DNA from: Enterobacter chengduensis
GTDB taxonomy: Bacteria > Pseudomonadota > Gammaproteobacteria > Enterobacterales > Enterobacteriaceae
Assembly: GCF_001984825.2 (NCBI RefSeq)
Contig: NZ_CP043318.1
Span: forward strand, 1,364,001 to 1,428,000
Direction of reading: 5' to 3'
DNA: 64,000 bases
Shown: one piece after another, positions 57,121 to 64,000 of the stretch
Position numbering within the stretch: position 1 is the first letter of the stretch
How the letters are laid out: each line of letters opens with the position of its first letter
The notes under the pieces: generated by a model
Seen by the model: only the letters and a program-made list of their open reading frames with translations
What the model was told of the DNA's origin: nothing
Database searches by the model: none
Made by a program: the position numbers and the translations under genes

Positions 57121-58101
57121 ATGTCCACCGTAATGAAAATCGCGACGGCTGCAGTGGGAAGCGCTATATCTCTGAATGCTTTTGCGCTGTGTTCTGCAAA
57201 CGACGTCGCGGTGAACGTTGATCGGAATATTGTCGTTCAGCGGGATGCGCCCGTTGGAACGGTTTTAGCGACGATAACCACCGTTAACCCCATGACGTGT
57301 GATCCTGAGGGCCAGCAAATTGGATATGATGGCTCGTGGTTTATTCAGCTCTCGGGGACGAATGCGGATTATGGCGCCTCGCCGCTGGCGAACGTGCGGG
57401 CGACGGAGGTTCCAGGCATCGGCATCCGCTTGAAGAACTTTTCCAGCACCACGCAAAGCAGCGAGTTTGTCACCCGGATGAACCTCAATAATGCGAGCTG
57501 GAGGCGAGGGATCCTCCAGAATGGCGTATCAACGTTCACGGATACCTTCGAGCTGATTAAAACCAGCACTACCCCCGCGACGGGCTCAATACCGGCGCTG
57601 ACGCTAAATATGGAATACAGCACGCCGGTCAGTAATAACATTAAACGCCTGCCGCTTTATAAATATATCTTTTCGCCGATGAACATCAGCACTGCATCCT
57701 GTCAGATTCAGGATAAAAATTTGAATATCAATATGGGGATTGCGCTGTTGCCGAAGTTTAACGGCGTCGGCAGCACCCAGAATCCGGTAACGTTTTCCAT
57801 CCCGCTTATTTGTGGTGAACAGACCGCGGTGAATGTAACGCTGGATAACGTCAGCCCGCTTGCCGATGCTGCCAACGGCGTCCTGGGGTTAAACAGTAGC
57901 TCGACGGCAAAAGGCCTGGGCATTCAGCTGAAATATAATGATTCGCCCGTGCAGTTCGGCAAGCTTATTAAATACGGCACGACGACTTCGCCAGGGGAAG
58001 TTGTCAATATTCCCTTTAAGGCCGCGTATTACATGACCTCAGCGAATGCGCAATCGGGTTCGGTGAGCGCCACGGCGTCGTTTACCATGACCTATCGTTA
58101 A
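57121..58101 (+). CDS. Fimbrial tip adhesin
   Basis: Two-domain minor subunit of 326 residues. After a signal peptide (ending NAFA) comes a lectin-like N-terminal half (about 25-185) with little similarity to FimH or MrkD. A C-terminal pilin domain follows, with the cysteine pair (ASCQIQDKNL and PLICGEQ) and the chaperone-binding end SATASFTMTYR. The start was placed at ATG 57121, seven bases after AAGGA; ATG 57118 and 57106 are in frame. No separate FimF/FimG-like adaptor follows, so the operon is the minimal pilin-chaperone-usher-adhesin form. Confidence 0.88.
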   Translation: MSTVMKIATAAVGSAISLNAFALCSANDVAVNVDRNIVVQRDAPVGTVLATITTVNPMTCDPEGQQIGYDGSWFIQLSGTNADYGASPLANVRATEVPGIGIRLKNFSSTTQSSEFVTRMNLNNASWRRGILQNGVSTFTDTFELIKTSTTPATGSIPALTLNMEYSTPVSNNIKRLPLYKYIFSPMNISTASCQIQDKNLNINMGIALLPKFNGVGSTQNPVTFSIPLICGEQTAVNVTLDNVSPLADAANGVLGLNSSSTAKGLGIQLKYNDSPVQFGKLIKYGTTTSPGEVVNIPFKAAYYMTSANAQSGSVSATASFTMTYR

Positions 58102-58245
58102 CGCTTTATTTGAAATGGCCTCGCATCCGGTCTGTTCTGCGCGGTCCCCACTGAATACCTGAAAGATAACAGCCGAATCAAGCAGGATACGTTTATGGGG
58201 AACATTTTTTCCGGCAGGTTCGGTACCCGTTGGTGGTGATCAGCG

Positions 58246-58911
58246 TTAAGGCACGCCGACAGGAGAGTGTGGCAGCAGGGTGATGGCCTGTTCGCCGTGC
58301 TGTTGCCAGTAAAGTGTGAAGACGGTGCCTTTGACATAGCCCGCGCGTTGACGGGTCAACGCCAGCGTAAGTGACTTATCGTCGAGCTGTGTGACGCTAG
58401 CGCTGTCAAAACCCATCCATGAGCGCACCTGCGGGAAGAGGGCCTTAAACAAACTCTCCTTTGCGCTAAACGCCAGCGTCAGCGCCAGCGCATAGGGGTA
58501 GCCCGACCGCGTCAGGCACATCGCTTCCTGCGCATCAATGATGCCGTCCTGGATTTCTCGGGCTTCATGGTCTGGAAGAACGGCTTCGCAATCAATACCC
58601 ACCAGCGCATCTGGATGATGGACGACAACCGCCATCGCCTGCGTGCCGCTGTGGGTGATGCTTCCTGAAAATCCCTCCGGCCAGAGCGGTTCGCCGGAGG
58701 GGCCTATGCCGGGCACGGCGTGGTCAGGCAAGGCGTGCGCGGCGGCGATGCGGCCTGCAAGATGCTCGGCTTTGCGTTTGCGTCCGGCGTTTGAAAGCTC
58801 AGCGTGGTGGGGGAGCCAGAGGAGATCCGCGTCAGTGAAGGTGGTGGGATCGAAGGTGACGCGGTGGATGGTGCGATCGGCGAGGATGAACGTGCTGTGG
58901 GTGGTGTGCAT
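58246..58911 (-). CDS. entD: Enterobactin synthase phosphopantetheinyl transferase EntD
   Basis: Sfp-type 4'-phosphopantetheinyl transferase that attaches the cofactor arm to EntB and EntF. It has 221 residues. Conserved motifs are GIGPSGEPLWPEGFSGSITH (near residue 68), the magnesium-binding VGIDCEAVLPD (near 103) and FSAKESLFKALFP (near 147). It is transcribed away from the fimbrial operon and precedes fepA in the same strand, as in E. coli. Confidence 0.95.
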   Translation of the reverse strand: MHTTHSTFILADRTIHRVTFDPTTFTDADLLWLPHHAELSNAGRKRKAEHLAGRIAAAHALPDHAVPGIGPSGEPLWPEGFSGSITHSGTQAMAVVVHHPDALVGIDCEAVLPDHEAREIQDGIIDAQEAMCLTRSGYPYALALTLAFSAKESLFKALFPQVRSWMGFDSASVTQLDDKSLTLALTRQRAGYVKGTVFTLYWQQHGEQAITLLPHSPVGVP

Positions 58912-59391
58912 GGTTTCCCCTTTTTCAACGAATAGTGCGGCCTGATGCTCTCACCCCGGCCCTCTCCCACAGGGCTGAGGAATCCCCACAAAGTTATACC
59001 TGCACGGACGACCCCCTCTCCCTGGAGGGAGAGGGCTGGGGTGAGGGGGAACATACGGCTGTGGTGGTCATTCCGTTCACGTTATGTTTCTTGCTACTCT
59101 GTAACGACACGACCGGTGAACGTGCCAGGGTGGCTCAATCGCCACCTCGCGGTACCTTCGGCTTTTTCCTTCCGGCTTGTCGGGGACGGGCGGAGGAAAC
59201 GTCCCTTTAAAGCCGCCCTCTCGGCGCATCCATGCGCCTCGCCCCGGCCTACAGAAAACGCCTCAGCGATTTACAGCCGGACCAGGGCATCGCTGTAAGT
59301 TATTCATTTATCTGAAGCAATGTTCATCGCTTCAAGAAAAATTACTGGGGATCCCTCAGCCCACAGGGAGAGGGGGAAGTCACTGCCAGTA
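58912..59391. repeat. 480-bp intergenic region with several palindromic repeats
   Basis: It contains CCCTCTCCC/GGGAGAGGG-type hairpins (59014-59035 is nearly perfect and shares the TGCACGGACG flank with the copy at 38804) and further partial copies near 58955 and 59357. Apparent short frames here change between frames and look like repeat translations. No gene and no HokE remnant, as found near entD in E. coli, is seen. Confidence 0.6.
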
Positions 59392-61641
59392 TCAGAATCT
59401 TGTATTCACGCTCATATACCACGTGCGGCCCGGCTCATTATACGTATACGCCCCCGCACCATACATATACGCGCCGGTGGTAGCATTCCCGGTCGTCTGG
59501 GCATTACCCGCGCGCCACTGGCGCTTGTCGAAGACGTTGTCCACGCCGCCGGTCAGGCTGACGTTTTTGGTCATGTCCCAGGTCGCGCTCAGGCCAACGA
59601 TGCTGTACGGGCTGACTTCGTCTTTCTCAGACCCGGTCACAGGCTGACCTTTGTAGTTGTATTTCTTCGGCTGCTGCTTGCCGTACCAGGTAAAGGTCGA
59701 CTGGAGCGACACGTCCTGATGCACCTGCCAGCTCAGGGTCGAGTTCAGCGTGTACTCCGGGATGATCGACAGACGATCGCCGGTCTCCTTGTTCTTGCTC
59801 TGCAGCATGTAGGTGATGTTGTTAGTCCAGTTGATGGTGTCGCTGACCGGCACGTTCAGGGAGCCTTCCAGCCCTTCGACCACCGCTTTCGGCACGTTTT
59901 CCCACTGGTAGATATCCGTCTGCACCTTACCGGAAGAGGTGTGGCCAATCGGCGCGTAGCCCGCTTCAATCTTGTCGCGGTAGTCGTTGCGGAACCAGGT
60001 CACGCCCGCCAGCCAGCCGTCGCGCTTCCACTCCAGACCAATCTCTTTGTTGATGCTGGTTTCCGCCTTCAGGTCGTCGTTGCCCATCATGTAGCAGCCC
60101 ACGCCGTCGGAGCTGGCGTAGCAGCCCTGGCCTTTGCTGTAGAGCAGGTAGTTCGGGTTGGTCTGGTACAGGCTCGGCGCTTTGTAGGCGCGCGCGATAC
60201 CCATCTTCAGCGTGAAGTCATCCCCCAGGCCCTGCGACAGGTTCAGGGACGGGCTCCAGTTGTTGCCGACGATGGTGTGGTGGTCGAAGCGCAGGGCCGG
60301 GGTCAGCATGGTGCTGTCGGTCAGCTCCATGTTGTTCTCGGCGAACAGGGAGACGATCTCCGCCGAGGTGTACGGGCTGCGGTCGTTGCTCATGCCCGGA
60401 ATGGCGCCGCCCTGCTGGGTCTGCGTAAAGGAGGTCGAGTCCTTCATGCGCTGCTGGTTCCATTCGGTGCCCAGGGTCAGGTTCTGGTTGACGAGAAAAT
60501 CAATCGGCAGGTTGATTTCGCTGTGCAGCATCACGTCGGCCAGATCGGTGTCGGTGAATTTATTGCTGTTGAACAGGCCTTCCAGTCCGCCCGCCAGCCC
60601 TTCGCCCAGACGGGAGTTGCGGGTGTGTTCGTACTGCGCCCAGCTGCTGGTGGTGATGCCGTTATCCCAGCCGCCGTTCCAGGTCACCGCGAAGTTCTGA
60701 CGATAAATACGGTTGGTCTCTTTGCCGTAGTTCTTCTTCACCAGACCGCTGGAGCTGTTGTCGTTGTTGGTGTTCTGGGTATCACCCGCGTAGAGGTTAT
60801 TCTGACGGCTGTAGCCCGCCTCAAATTCCAGCGACTGCATTGGCGCGAAGTCCCAGCGCACCACGCCGTTGATGTCTTTATTTTCCACACCCTCACGGCC
60901 TGCCGGCAGCGTGTCGGCGTAGGCACCGGTACGATCGGACTGGTGACCCTGGTTGATGTCCCACGCGTCGGCCTGGGTTTTGTCAAGATTGCCGAACATG
61001 CGGAAGCTGAAGTCGCCGCCCAGAGGGCCGCTCAGGCTGAAGTTGGTGCGTTTGGTGGAACCTTCGTCCTTGTGCTCCGGCGCGTTCAGGTAGGTGTTCC
61101 AGGAGCCGTGCCACTGGTCGTCGAATTTTTTGGTGATGATGTTGACCACGCCGCCTGCCGCACCGTTGCCATAGCGCGCGGCGGCAGGACCGCGGATCAC
61201 TTCGATGCGTTCGATCATCTCCGGCGGCACCCAGCCGGTATCGCCGCGCGTATCGCGCTCGCCGCGCCAGCCGAGACGGATGGAGTTACGGCTGGTGACC
61301 GGCTTGCCGTCGATCAGGATCAGCGTGTTTTCTGGCCCCATGCCGCGGATATCAATCTGACGGTTGTTCCCGCGCTGGCCGCTGGTGGAGTTCCCGGTCA
61401 GGTTAACGCCCGGCATGGTGCGGATGATTTCCGCCACGTCGCGCGCGGGCGGGTTTTTACGGATCTCATCGGCGGTGATGGTTGATACGCCCGGCGCCTG
61501 CAGATTCTGCTCGGCGGCGGTAATCACCATCGTGTCTTCGTGCTGTGCAGAGGCGGCGTTGTCGGCTGCCATGGCGGGCAGCGCGACGCCATAAATCCCT
61601 AAATTGACCAGCCAGGCCAGAGAGTGAATCTTCTTATTCAT
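59392..61641 (-). CDS. fepA: Ferric enterobactin receptor FepA
   Basis: TonB-dependent outer-membrane receptor of 749 residues importing ferric enterobactin. A signal peptide is followed by the TonB box DTMVITAAEQ (near residue 36), the plug domain with VIRTMPGVNLTGNSTSGQRG, then NNRQIDIRGMGPENTLILID, and the ERIEVIRGPAAARYGNGAAG motif. The 22-strand barrel ends RTWYMSVNTRF, a FepA-type end with terminal phenylalanine. It is divergent from fes, with a Fur box between. Confidence 0.97.
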   Translation of the reverse strand: MNKKIHSLAWLVNLGIYGVALPAMAADNAASAQHEDTMVITAAEQNLQAPGVSTITADEIRKNPPARDVAEIIRTMPGVNLTGNSTSGQRGNNRQIDIRGMGPENTLILIDGKPVTSRNSIRLGWRGERDTRGDTGWVPPEMIERIEVIRGPAAARYGNGAAGGVVNIITKKFDDQWHGSWNTYLNAPEHKDEGSTKRTNFSLSGPLGGDFSFRMFGNLDKTQADAWDINQGHQSDRTGAYADTLPAGREGVENKDINGVVRWDFAPMQSLEFEAGYSRQNNLYAGDTQNTNNDNSSSGLVKKNYGKETNRIYRQNFAVTWNGGWDNGITTSSWAQYEHTRNSRLGEGLAGGLEGLFNSNKFTDTDLADVMLHSEINLPIDFLVNQNLTLGTEWNQQRMKDSTSFTQTQQGGAIPGMSNDRSPYTSAEIVSLFAENNMELTDSTMLTPALRFDHHTIVGNNWSPSLNLSQGLGDDFTLKMGIARAYKAPSLYQTNPNYLLYSKGQGCYASSDGVGCYMMGNDDLKAETSINKEIGLEWKRDGWLAGVTWFRNDYRDKIEAGYAPIGHTSSGKVQTDIYQWENVPKAVVEGLEGSLNVPVSDTINWTNNITYMLQSKNKETGDRLSIIPEYTLNSTLSWQVHQDVSLQSTFTWYGKQQPKKYNYKGQPVTGSEKDEVSPYSIVGLSATWDMTKNVSLTGGVDNVFDKRQWRAGNAQTTGNATTGAYMYGAGAYTYNEPGRTWYMSVNTRF

Positions 61642-61715
61642 TGTACGTCCCGCTTTTATGGTTATTTATGAACGCGCTTCCCACAGCGCGGGCAATACGC
61701 TATTGCAAATGCAAA

Positions 61716-61738
61716 TAGTTATCAATAATATTATCAAT
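61716..61738. promoter_or_regulatory. Fur box of the fepA-fes divergent promoters
   Basis: Read on the minus strand, ATTGATAATATTATTGATAA contains two GATAAT-like hexamers, close to the Fur consensus, in the AT-rich gap between the fepA and fes start codons. Iron-dependent repression of both directions is expected as in E. coli. Confidence 0.75.
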
Positions 61739-61786
61739 AAAATTTGTCCTGAGACAAAAAAGTCTGTTAAACATGAGGTTATAAGG

Positions 61787-62983
61787 GTGACGGCGTTAAC
61801 AACGGGAAGTGAAGCGTGGTGGCAGTCGAAAAACGGGCCGGAATGGAAGCCTGAAAAGGGAAAATATCGCGTCACGTTCTGGTGGCGAGACCCGAAAGGA
61901 ACGCAAGATTCGTCACCGATCGAACGCGTATGGCTCTACGTTACCGGCGTGACCGATCACCACCAAAATGCCCGCCCGCAGTCCCTCGAACGCATTCCCG
62001 ATACCGACGTCTGGCAGTGGCAGGGCGAGTTCAGCCCCGAGTGGCGCGGGAGCTACTGTTTTATCCCTTCCGTGAATGAAAATGATTTTGCCAGCGTCGT
62101 GTTTGAAGGCGCGCAGCCGGACCGCATGGCGCTGCGCGAAGGCTGGCGCAAGCTGCTGCCGCACGCGGTTTCCGACCCGCTGAATCCGCAGAGCTGGCGC
62201 GGCGGGCGCGGCCATGCCGTTTCCGCGCTGGAGATGCCGCAAGCGCCGGTTCAGCCGGGCTGGAATCATCCCGATACGCCCCACGGCGCGCCGGTCTGCA
62301 TCGATTGGGACAGCGCACGCCTGAAAAATCGCCGCCGCGTCTGGATTTTTACCACCGGGGACGACAATCCCGAGCGCCCGCTGGCGGTGCTGCTCGACGG
62401 CCAGTTCTGGGCCGAAAGCATGCCGGTCTGGCCCGCGCTGGCGTCGCTCACCGCCGAGCGCCAGCTGCCCCCTGCGGTTTACGTATTAATCGACGCGATC
62501 GACACAGAACATCGCAGCCGCGAGCTGCCCTGCAACCCCGAGTTCTGGCTGGCGGTGCAGGAAGAGCTTCTCCCCCGCGTAAAAAATCTCGCGCCATTTA
62601 GCGACCGCGCCGACCTTACCGTGGTGGCGGGCCAGAGCTTTGGCGGCCTCTCGTCTCTTTATGCTGGCCTCAACTGGCCGCAGCGCTTTGGCTGCGTGCT
62701 CAGCCAGTCCGGCTCGTACTGGTGGCCGCACCGCGGTGGGCAGCAGGAGGGGATGCTCATCGGGCAGCTTAAAGCGGGTGAAAAAACCGCACGCGGACTG
62801 CGCATCGTTCTTGAAGCCGGGCGCAACGAACCGCTTATCTTCCGCGCAAACCAGGCGATTTACGCCGAACTGCACGCGCAGCAGGTTTACTGGCGTCAGG
62901 TTGACGGCGGACACGACGCGCTGTGCTGGCGCGGTGGGCTGACGCAGGGGCTGATGACCCTCTGGCAGCCGTTCATTCACTAA
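61787..62983 (+). CDS. fes: Enterochelin esterase Fes
   Basis: Cytoplasmic serine esterase that hydrolyses the trilactone of imported ferric enterobactin and releases iron. Start GTG 61787, eight bases after GAGG, gives MTALTTGSEAWWQSKNGPEW and 398 residues, close to E. coli Fes (400); the longer open frame runs into the Fur box. N-terminal Fes domain TFWWRDPKG and VTGVTDHHQNA, then the alpha/beta-hydrolase with the nucleophile elbow VVAGQSFGGLSSLY (near 285) and the catalytic histidine in QVDGGHDALCWRGG. Confidence 0.96.
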   Translation: MTALTTGSEAWWQSKNGPEWKPEKGKYRVTFWWRDPKGTQDSSPIERVWLYVTGVTDHHQNARPQSLERIPDTDVWQWQGEFSPEWRGSYCFIPSVNENDFASVVFEGAQPDRMALREGWRKLLPHAVSDPLNPQSWRGGRGHAVSALEMPQAPVQPGWNHPDTPHGAPVCIDWDSARLKNRRRVWIFTTGDDNPERPLAVLLDGQFWAESMPVWPALASLTAERQLPPAVYVLIDAIDTEHRSRELPCNPEFWLAVQEELLPRVKNLAPFSDRADLTVVAGQSFGGLSSLYAGLNWPQRFGCVLSQSGSYWWPHRGGQQEGMLIGQLKAGEKTARGLRIVLEAGRNEPLIFRANQAIYAELHAQQVYWRQVDGGHDALCWRGGLTQGLMTLWQPFIH

Positions 62984-62993
62984 CGGAGTCTGT

Positions 62994-63206
62994 ATGGAAT
63001 TCAGCAATCCTTTCGATAATCCGCAGGGACAGTTTGCCATTTTGCAAAACGACCGGGGGCAGTACAGCCTGTGGCCGCAGCAGTGCGGGCTACCGGCAGG
63101 CTGGCGCGCGGTGTGCGAAGCGCAGTCTCTGGAGGCGTGCCAGCAGTGGCTGGCCGGGCACTGGCAAACGCTTGAACCGTCTCATTTTGCGGGGGAGATC
63201 GCATGA
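62994..63206 (+). CDS. ybdZ: MbtH-like protein YbdZ
   Basis: MbtH-family accessory subunit of 70 residues that stabilises and activates the adenylation domain of EntF. Family pattern: MEFSNPFDNPQGQFAILQND, YSLWPQQCGLPAGW and the closing CQQWLAGHW, with the conserved tryptophans. Ten bases after fes; its stop codon overlaps the entF start (ATGA). Confidence 0.94.
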   Translation: MEFSNPFDNPQGQFAILQNDRGQYSLWPQQCGLPAGWRAVCEAQSLEACQQWLAGHWQTLEPSHFAGEIA

Positions 63207-64000
63207 ACCGTCTTCCTCTCGTCGCCGCCCAGCCGGGCATCTGGATGGCGGAACAGCTGTCCACGCTGCCCAACGCCTGGAGCGTGGCGCACTACACCGC
63301 GCTGAAAGGGGATATCGACGCGCCGCTGCTGGCAAAGGCCATTGCCGCTGGCATGATGCAGGCCGATACCCTGCGGATGCGTTTTGCCGAAGATAACGGT
63401 GAGGTGTGGCAGTGGGTGGATGACGCCGTCATGCTGCCGGCGCCGTCCGTTGTTTGCGTAGATTCCCACGCCGCCGCCGTGGCGCTGATGGAATCCGATC
63501 TTAACCAGAACCTGCGCGTCGACAGCGGTCAGCCGCTGGCGTTTCACCAGCTGATTCAGGTCGGTGAAAACCACTGGTACTGGTATCAGCGCTATCACCA
63601 TCTGGTGGTGGATGGCTTCAGCTTCCCGGCCATTACCCGCCAGATCGCCGCAATTTACGCCGCATGGAAGAAGGGCGACCCTACGCCTGAATCCCCGTTT
63701 ACGCCGTTTGCCGAGGTGGTGGAAGAGTATCAGCGCTATCGCGACAGCGAGGCGTACCGGCGCGACGGCGCCTTCTGGGCCGAGCAGCGCAAGCGGCTGC
63801 CTTCGCCGGTCTCGCTCTCCTCCGCGCCGCTGCCGGGACGCGCCGCTACCACCGATATTTTGCGCCTGAAGATTGCCGCCGACGGCCTCGCCTTTAGCCA
63901 GCTTGCTCAGGCGGCAGGACAGGTGCAGCGCACCGATCTGGCGCTTGCGCTGGTGGCGCTGTGGCTGGGCCGCCTGACCGGGCGGCTGGACTACGCCGCC
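63203..64000 (+). CDS. entF: Enterobactin synthase component F EntF (3' end outside window)
   Basis: Start of the nonribosomal peptide synthetase that activates serine and, with EntB and EntE, assembles and cyclises enterobactin. The 266 visible codons stay open to the window end; the full protein is near 1290 residues. They form the condensation domain: N-terminal LVAAQPGIWMAEQLSTLPNA and the active-site YHHLVVDGFS (HHxxxDG, near residue 133), then AEQRKRLPSPVSLSSAPLPG. The start overlaps the ybdZ stop codon by four bases. Confidence 0.96.
   Translation, partial: MNRLPLVAAQPGIWMAEQLSTLPNAWSVAHYTALKGDIDAPLLAKAIAAGMMQADTLRMRFAEDNGEVWQWVDDAVMLPAPSVVCVDSHAAAVALMESDLNQNLRVDSGQPLAFHQLIQVGENHWYWYQRYHHLVVDGFSFPAITRQIAAIYAAWKKGDPTPESPFTPFAEVVEEYQRYRDSEAYRRDGAFWAEQRKRLPSPVSLSSAPLPGRAATTDILRLKIAADGLAFSQLAQAAGQVQRTDLALALVALWLGRLTGRLDYAA

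Noticed and set aside
58935..59298. Overlapping small plus-strand frames upstream of fepA's end
   Set aside because: They translate intergenic palindromic repeats and lack ribosome sites; not treated as genes.
59320..61485. 721-residue open frame opposite fepA
   Set aside because: FepA is conserved over its full length on the minus strand; the opposite frame has no family features.

Overview
The window reads as chromosome from a member of the Enterobacter cloacae complex. The nfsB product matches, from memory, the classical E. cloacae nitroreductase. The ramR-romA-ramA locus, the budABC butanediol operon and high-GC enterobacterial core genes agree with this. The backbone is the E. coli-like order pheP-ybdG-nfsB-ybdF-ybdJ-ybdK ... 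entD-fepA-fes-ybdZ-entF. Large blocks have been added inside it, above all between ybdK (about 20.3 kb) and entD (about 58.2 kb).

Layout. 0-5 kb: 3' part of a TonB-dependent siderophore receptor, then pheP and mscM (ybdG). 4.8-8 kb: a DHA2-type MFS exporter divergent from an XRE/MmyB-like regulator with two perfect inverted repeats between them, then an unrecognised ORF. 8-11.4 kb: nfsB, ybdF, ramR and the divergent romA-ramA, with a textbook RamR operator on the romA -10 box. 11.4-20.3 kb: ybdJ, a 36-residue membrane peptide, a P2A cation ATPase, a two-gene RND pump and ybdK. 20.4-30.2 kb is a competition and defence zone. It holds a PanE-like reductase, an Eag chaperone, a PAAR-Rhs T6SS effector with a deaminase-like C-terminal toxin, its putative immunity gene, a HigA antitoxin beside a dead higB, an AAA-TOPRIM (OLD-like) protein and a lineage-specific hypothetical gene.

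30.4-34.8 kb: budR and budABC, converting pyruvate to 2,3-butanediol, ended by a strong terminator. 34.8-43.3 kb: a cold-shock-domain protein, a five-gene peptide/nickel-type ABC importer, a GNAT acetyltransferase, a benzoylformate-decarboxylase-like TPP enzyme and an SDR gene with a large internal deletion. 43.6-45.4 kb: fasciclin protein, ECF sigma factor and anti-sigma factor. 45.5-51.5 kb: betTIBA, osmoprotectant uptake and glycine betaine synthesis, with a BetI operator. 52.1-58.1 kb: a chaperone-usher fimbrial operon preceded by two small AT-rich putative regulator genes and about 580 bp of AT-rich non-coding DNA. 58.2-64 kb: entD, fepA, fes, ybdZ and the start of entF, the enterobactin system, with a Fur box between fepA and fes.

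Two families of intergenic palindromes recur between genes: a REP-like one with GCCGGGT arms and a CCCTCTCCC/GGGAGAGGG one. The best candidates for new biology are the Rhs-deaminase effector/immunity pair with the neighbouring OLD-like ATPase, the decayed higBA locus with preserved operators, the unrecognised ORF at 7.4 kb with its flanking inverted repeat, and the two small hydrophobic peptides.
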